Positions 6,360 to 7,906 of a stretch of 7,906 bases of DNA are shown here, one piece after another. The stretch's first letter is position 1; every line of letters begins with the position of its first letter. The position numbers and the translations under genes are program-made. The DNA is from Proteobacteria bacterium UBA2383 (GTDB lineage Bacteria > Pseudomonadota > Gammaproteobacteria > Competibacterales > Competibacteraceae), in the NCBI GenBank assembly GCA_002343485.1, contig DDST01000138.1, forward strand, positions 1 to 7,906, read 5' to 3'. Below the pieces are notes generated by a model. The model was not told the DNA's origin. It ran no database searches and saw only the letters and a list, made by a program, of their open reading frames with translations.

Positions 6360-6395
6360 ACATCAGTAAATTGCGCGTTGCTGGTGTTTTTTCTT
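6360..6395 (+). terminator. Intrinsic-terminator-like hairpin on the plus strand
   Basis: ACATCAGTAA (6360-6369) pairs with TTGCTGGTGT (6378-6387), ten pairs including two G-T wobbles, around an 8-nt loop. Six T bases occupy 6387-6392, followed by CTT. The T run points to termination of a plus-strand transcript, yet no convincing plus-strand gene lies upstream within this window until the transporter at 4694. The 248-nt spacer it sits in (6229-6477) otherwise shows no gene. Confidence 0.45.
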
Positions 6396-6443
6396 AAGCC
6401 AATCTGATTGTGCCCGGTCATGGATTTGATCAGTGGTTGCTGG

Positions 6444-6468
6444 CCGGACGCAGAACATCTACGTCCGG
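6444..6468 (-). terminator. Hairpin downstream of the exported low-complexity protein gene
   Basis: CCGGACG (6444-6450) and CGTCCGG (6462-6468) form a GC-rich 7-bp stem with an 11-nt loop, beginning 9 nt after the stop codon of the minus-strand gene. There is no T run after it on the minus strand, so it may be a transcript-end stabiliser or a factor-assisted terminator. Confidence 0.35.
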
Positions 6469-6477
6469 AGTTCTTAG

Positions 6478-6849
6478 CTACTTAACCATCTTTTTAGCGG
6501 CTTCGGTGGCTTGATCCTTGCCCATCTCCATCGCTTGGTCCTTAGCCATGCCAGTGACATCACCGGTTGCGCCTCCCGCGGCCTTCTGGAGTGCTGCGGC
6601 TCCCGCCGCGCCTTCTACTGCCTCAGTCGCGCCGGATGGCGCTACCTTCATTGCCGATGCAGCGCCAGTTGCAGGCATCATGGTCCCGGTCTTTTCCTTG
6701 ACCGCATCCGTTGCTTGCTCCTGGGCCATCTTTCCCGTTGAGTCTTTTGCGGCATCTGCCGCCATCTCTTTCACATCCGCCGCCCAAGCGTTACTGAAGA
6801 ACAGAGTCAGGCTCGTGCCCGCCGCAATGATGATCGGTTTGAGGGTCAT
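6478..6849 (-). CDS. Exported Ala/Lys-rich low-complexity protein, LEA-like
   Basis: A 123-residue protein with a Sec signal peptide: basic-start MTLK, hydrophobic core, and a predicted cleavage after A21-W-A23. The mature ~100 residues contain no cysteine and are rich in Ala, Lys, Glu, Asp, Met and Gly. Short degenerate repeats such as AADAAKDSTGK, QATDAVKEKTG and AKDQAMEMGKDQATEAAKK give an amphipathic, intrinsically disordered character. The last resembles the 11-residue repeats of group 3 LEA proteins, which protect cells during drying or osmotic stress; this similarity is compositional and not proof of homology. It probably acts in the periplasm. The start is supported by AAGGAG (6859-6864 on the minus strand) at 9-nt spacing. 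It is monocistronic and divergent from the ABM gene, with a sigma-S-like -10 element upstream. Confidence 0.8.
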   Translation of the reverse strand: MTLKPIIIAAGTSLTLFFSNAWAADVKEMAADAAKDSTGKMAQEQATDAVKEKTGTMMPATGAASAMKVAPSGATEAVEGAAGAAALQKAAGGATGDVTGMAKDQAMEMGKDQATEAAKKMVK

Positions 6850-6918
6850 GGTTCTGTACTCCTTGATCGGGTTTTAAGAGTAGGAAGCACTGCCGGTGCC
6901 GACTGAGGCTCCCACCTT

Positions 6919-6929
6919 CTAAGTATAGC
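6919..6929 (-). promoter_or_regulatory. Sigma-S-like -10 element upstream of the low-complexity protein gene
   Basis: The minus strand reads GCTATACTTAG, very close to the RpoS-preferred KCTATACTTAA extended -10, with TATACT at 6922-6927. There is no good -35 (CAGCAC at the 17-nt position), which sigma-S promoters tolerate. Transcription would begin near 6915, leaving a leader of about 65 nt before ATG 6849. Confidence 0.5.
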
Positions 6930-6990
6930 CGGTCAGTAGTGAGTGTGCTGGTACGGGGTTGGTGCTACGCTTTTAGCCTTGACGCACCCT

Positions 6991-6996
6991 GGAGGA
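6991..6996 (+). promoter_or_regulatory. Shine-Dalgarno fixing the start of the ABM-domain gene
   Basis: GGAGGA lies 6 nt before ATG 7003. This strong site selects 7003 over the in-frame ATG at 6943, whose added 20 residues do not match the family. Confidence 0.75.
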
Positions 6997-7002
6997 TTCT
7001 CA

Positions 7003-7293
7003 ATGAGTATTCATGTCGTAGCCCGCCTGACTGCTCGCCCGGAAACCGTGGCAGCATTGCATACCCTGTTACTGAGCCTGTTGGAACCAACCCGGCAAGA
7101 ATCGGGTTGCTTGCGCTATGGATTGTTGCAGAACGCGGTAGATCCGGCCGATTTCACCTTCATCGAGGAATGGGCGGATGAGGCGGCGCTAGATGCGCAT
7201 TTCACCACGCTGCATCTCCAAGCAGTGCTGGCGCAGGCGCCGTCCTTGCTTGCGGTAGAACCGGATATTCGCCGATATACAATGATTGGCTAG
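7003..7293 (+). CDS. Antibiotic biosynthesis monooxygenase (ABM/YgiN-like) domain protein
   Basis: A 96-residue single-domain protein with the ABM dimeric alpha/beta-barrel pattern. It has the first strand IHVVARLTARPE, helix VAALHTLLLSLLEPTRQESGCLRYGLLQN, the strand FTFIEEWADEAALDAHF, and a C-terminal strand. The length and the E-x-G-C-x-x-Y and F-x-x-x-E-x-W signatures are typical of YgiN-type proteins. Characterised members include a quinol monooxygenase and heme- or polyketide-related oxygenases, but many have no assigned substrate; none is predicted here. It should be cytosolic and dimeric. It is transcribed away from the LEA-like gene across a 153-nt intergenic region and convergent with sufB. 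No strong own promoter is apparent. Confidence 0.87.
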   Translation: MSIHVVARLTARPETVAALHTLLLSLLEPTRQESGCLRYGLLQNAVDPADFTFIEEWADEAALDAHFTTLHLQAVLAQAPSLLAVEPDIRRYTMIG

Positions 7294-7390
7294 AGCACCG
7301 CATGCATTTAATGCCGGATCGTTGCTCCTGCAGGACGGTTAGGGCAAGCGATCAATGCCCCGTTAATGCTGGCTGGAGGGTTTGGCTAGA

Positions 7391-7454
7391 CTGGCAGCGA
7401 TTGGAAGGAAGTCAGTGCTGCTGCCAGGTGTGCGATGATCTCCTGTGCAGCACT
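7391..7454. repeat. Overlapping, mutually exclusive hairpins between convergent genes
   Basis: CTGGCAGC (7391-7398) pairs perfectly with GCTGCCAG (7420-7427). AGTGCTGC (7414-7421) pairs perfectly with GCAGCACT (7447-7454), with CAGG/CCTG (7425-7428 with 7442-7445) stacked inside. The two 8-bp stems share bases, so only one can form at a time. There is no T run. The location between the ABM and sufB stops fits a transcript-end structure for one or both genes. The rest of 7294-7498 shows no convincing gene. Confidence 0.5.
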
Positions 7455-7498
7455 TCCAGCAGTAGCGGATCGTCCAGATGGCCGGGGCAGCTCGAAGA

Positions 7499-7906
7499 TT
7501 AGCCGACACTTCCTTCTAACTTCAACTCGATCAGCTTCTGCGCCTCGACGGCGAACTCCATTGGCAGTTCTTTGAACACTTCTTTGCAGAAGCCATTGAC
7601 GATCAGGCTCACCGCATCTTCGGCGCTGATACCGCGCTGTTTGCAGTAAAAAATCTGGTCCTCGCTAATTTTCGAGGTACTGGCTTCATGCGCGACCTGG
7701 GCATTGGGATTTTGCACATCGATATAGGGGAAGGTATGCGCGCCGCACTGGTCGCCCATCAGCAGTGAATCGCACTGCGAGTGATTACGGGCGTTCTCGG
7801 CAGTCGGCAGGATTCTCACGAGTCCTCGATAGGCGTTCTGGCCGTGACCGGCGGAGATACCTTTGGATACGATGGTGCTGCGGGTGTTCTTGCCGATGTG
7901 GATCAT
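7499..7906 (-). CDS. sufB: Fe-S cluster assembly scaffold protein SufB, C-terminal part
   Basis: The last 135 residues of SufB are visible; the gene continues beyond the right edge, and the ATG at 7904-7906 is an internal methionine. SufB with SufC and SufD forms the SufBC2D complex that builds [Fe-S] clusters in the cytosol on sulfur delivered by SufSE/SufU. The window keeps the diagnostic stretches SQCDSLL, GAHTFPY, HEAST, EDQIFYCKQRGI, IVNGFCKEVF and LPMEFAVEAQKL. By alignment in the head with the E. coli protein, visible Cys45 corresponds to Cys405, and His73-Glu74 to His433-Glu434, residues implicated in cluster assembly; all are present. The gene normally sits in a suf operon with sufC directly after it, but none is visible in the 205 nt downstream. 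Confidence 0.96.
   Translation of the reverse strand: MIHIGKNTRSTIVSKGISAGHGQNAYRGLVRILPTAENARNHSQCDSLLMGDQCGAHTFPYIDVQNPNAQVAHEASTSKISEDQIFYCKQRGISAEDAVSLIVNGFCKEVFKELPMEFAVEAQKLIELKLEGSVG

Noticed and set aside
6215..6421. Minus-strand open frame of 68 residues
   Set aside because: No ribosome binding site, no domain-like pattern, AT-rich spacer composition, and it spans the plus-strand terminator hairpin.
7302..7502. Plus-strand open frame of 66 residues after the ABM gene
   Set aside because: Cys/Ser/Arg-rich random-like composition, no ribosome binding site, covers hairpins and runs into the sufB stop.

Overview
The window looks like chromosomal DNA of a gammaproteobacterium-like organism of moderately high GC. 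The clues are a DUF3369-containing GGDEF/EAL signalling protein, a bacterial thiopurine-type methyltransferase (Tpm) and a SufB C-terminus that follows the E. coli protein closely. No RNA gene, CRISPR array or complete insertion sequence was seen. I cannot name the species from sequence alone.

Layout: (1) Bases 1-2625 (+) carry most of a large cyclic-di-GMP enzyme, DUF3369-PAS-PAS-GGDEF-EAL. Its 5' end, presumably with a receiver domain, lies outside the window. (2) 2785-4694 (+) is a two-gene unit: a Tpm-like SAM-dependent methyltransferase overlapping, through ATGA, a 12-helix major facilitator transporter. (3) 4695-4918 has no gene but is rich in inverted repeats, including a 17-bp bulged hairpin that competes with a smaller one. 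(4) 4919-6225 (-) is a compact accessory block of small genes. In transcription order these are an apparently split (frame-disrupted) gene, an HNH nuclease-like gene starting 3 nt after it, a ribbon-helix-helix (RHH) DNA-binding protein behind an AT-rich leader with repeated TTGAC boxes, and a 57-residue protein of unknown function with a good ribosome binding site. It reads like the remnant of a phage or other mobile element, though no attachment sites or integrase are visible. (5) 6229-6477 has no gene but holds a plus-strand terminator-like hairpin with no obvious gene to terminate, and a hairpin behind the next minus-strand gene. (6) 6478-6849 (-) is an exported, Ala/Lys-rich low-complexity protein resembling LEA-like stress proteins, with a sigma-S-like -10 element upstream. 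It is divergent from 7003-7293 (+), a small antibiotic-biosynthesis-monooxygenase (ABM) fold protein. (7) 7294-7498 is a structured spacer between convergent genes. (8) 7499-7906 (-) is the C-terminal part of SufB, the Fe-S cluster scaffold subunit.

How the genes relate: only tpm plus the transporter (translational overlap) and the HNH/RHH block (same strand, tight spacing for part of it) show physical evidence of working together. The remaining genes look like independent units. The parts that ordinary annotation would most easily miss are the block at 4919-6225 and the structured spacers. I do not see a clearly recognisable new system, but the block merits comparison with other genomes.
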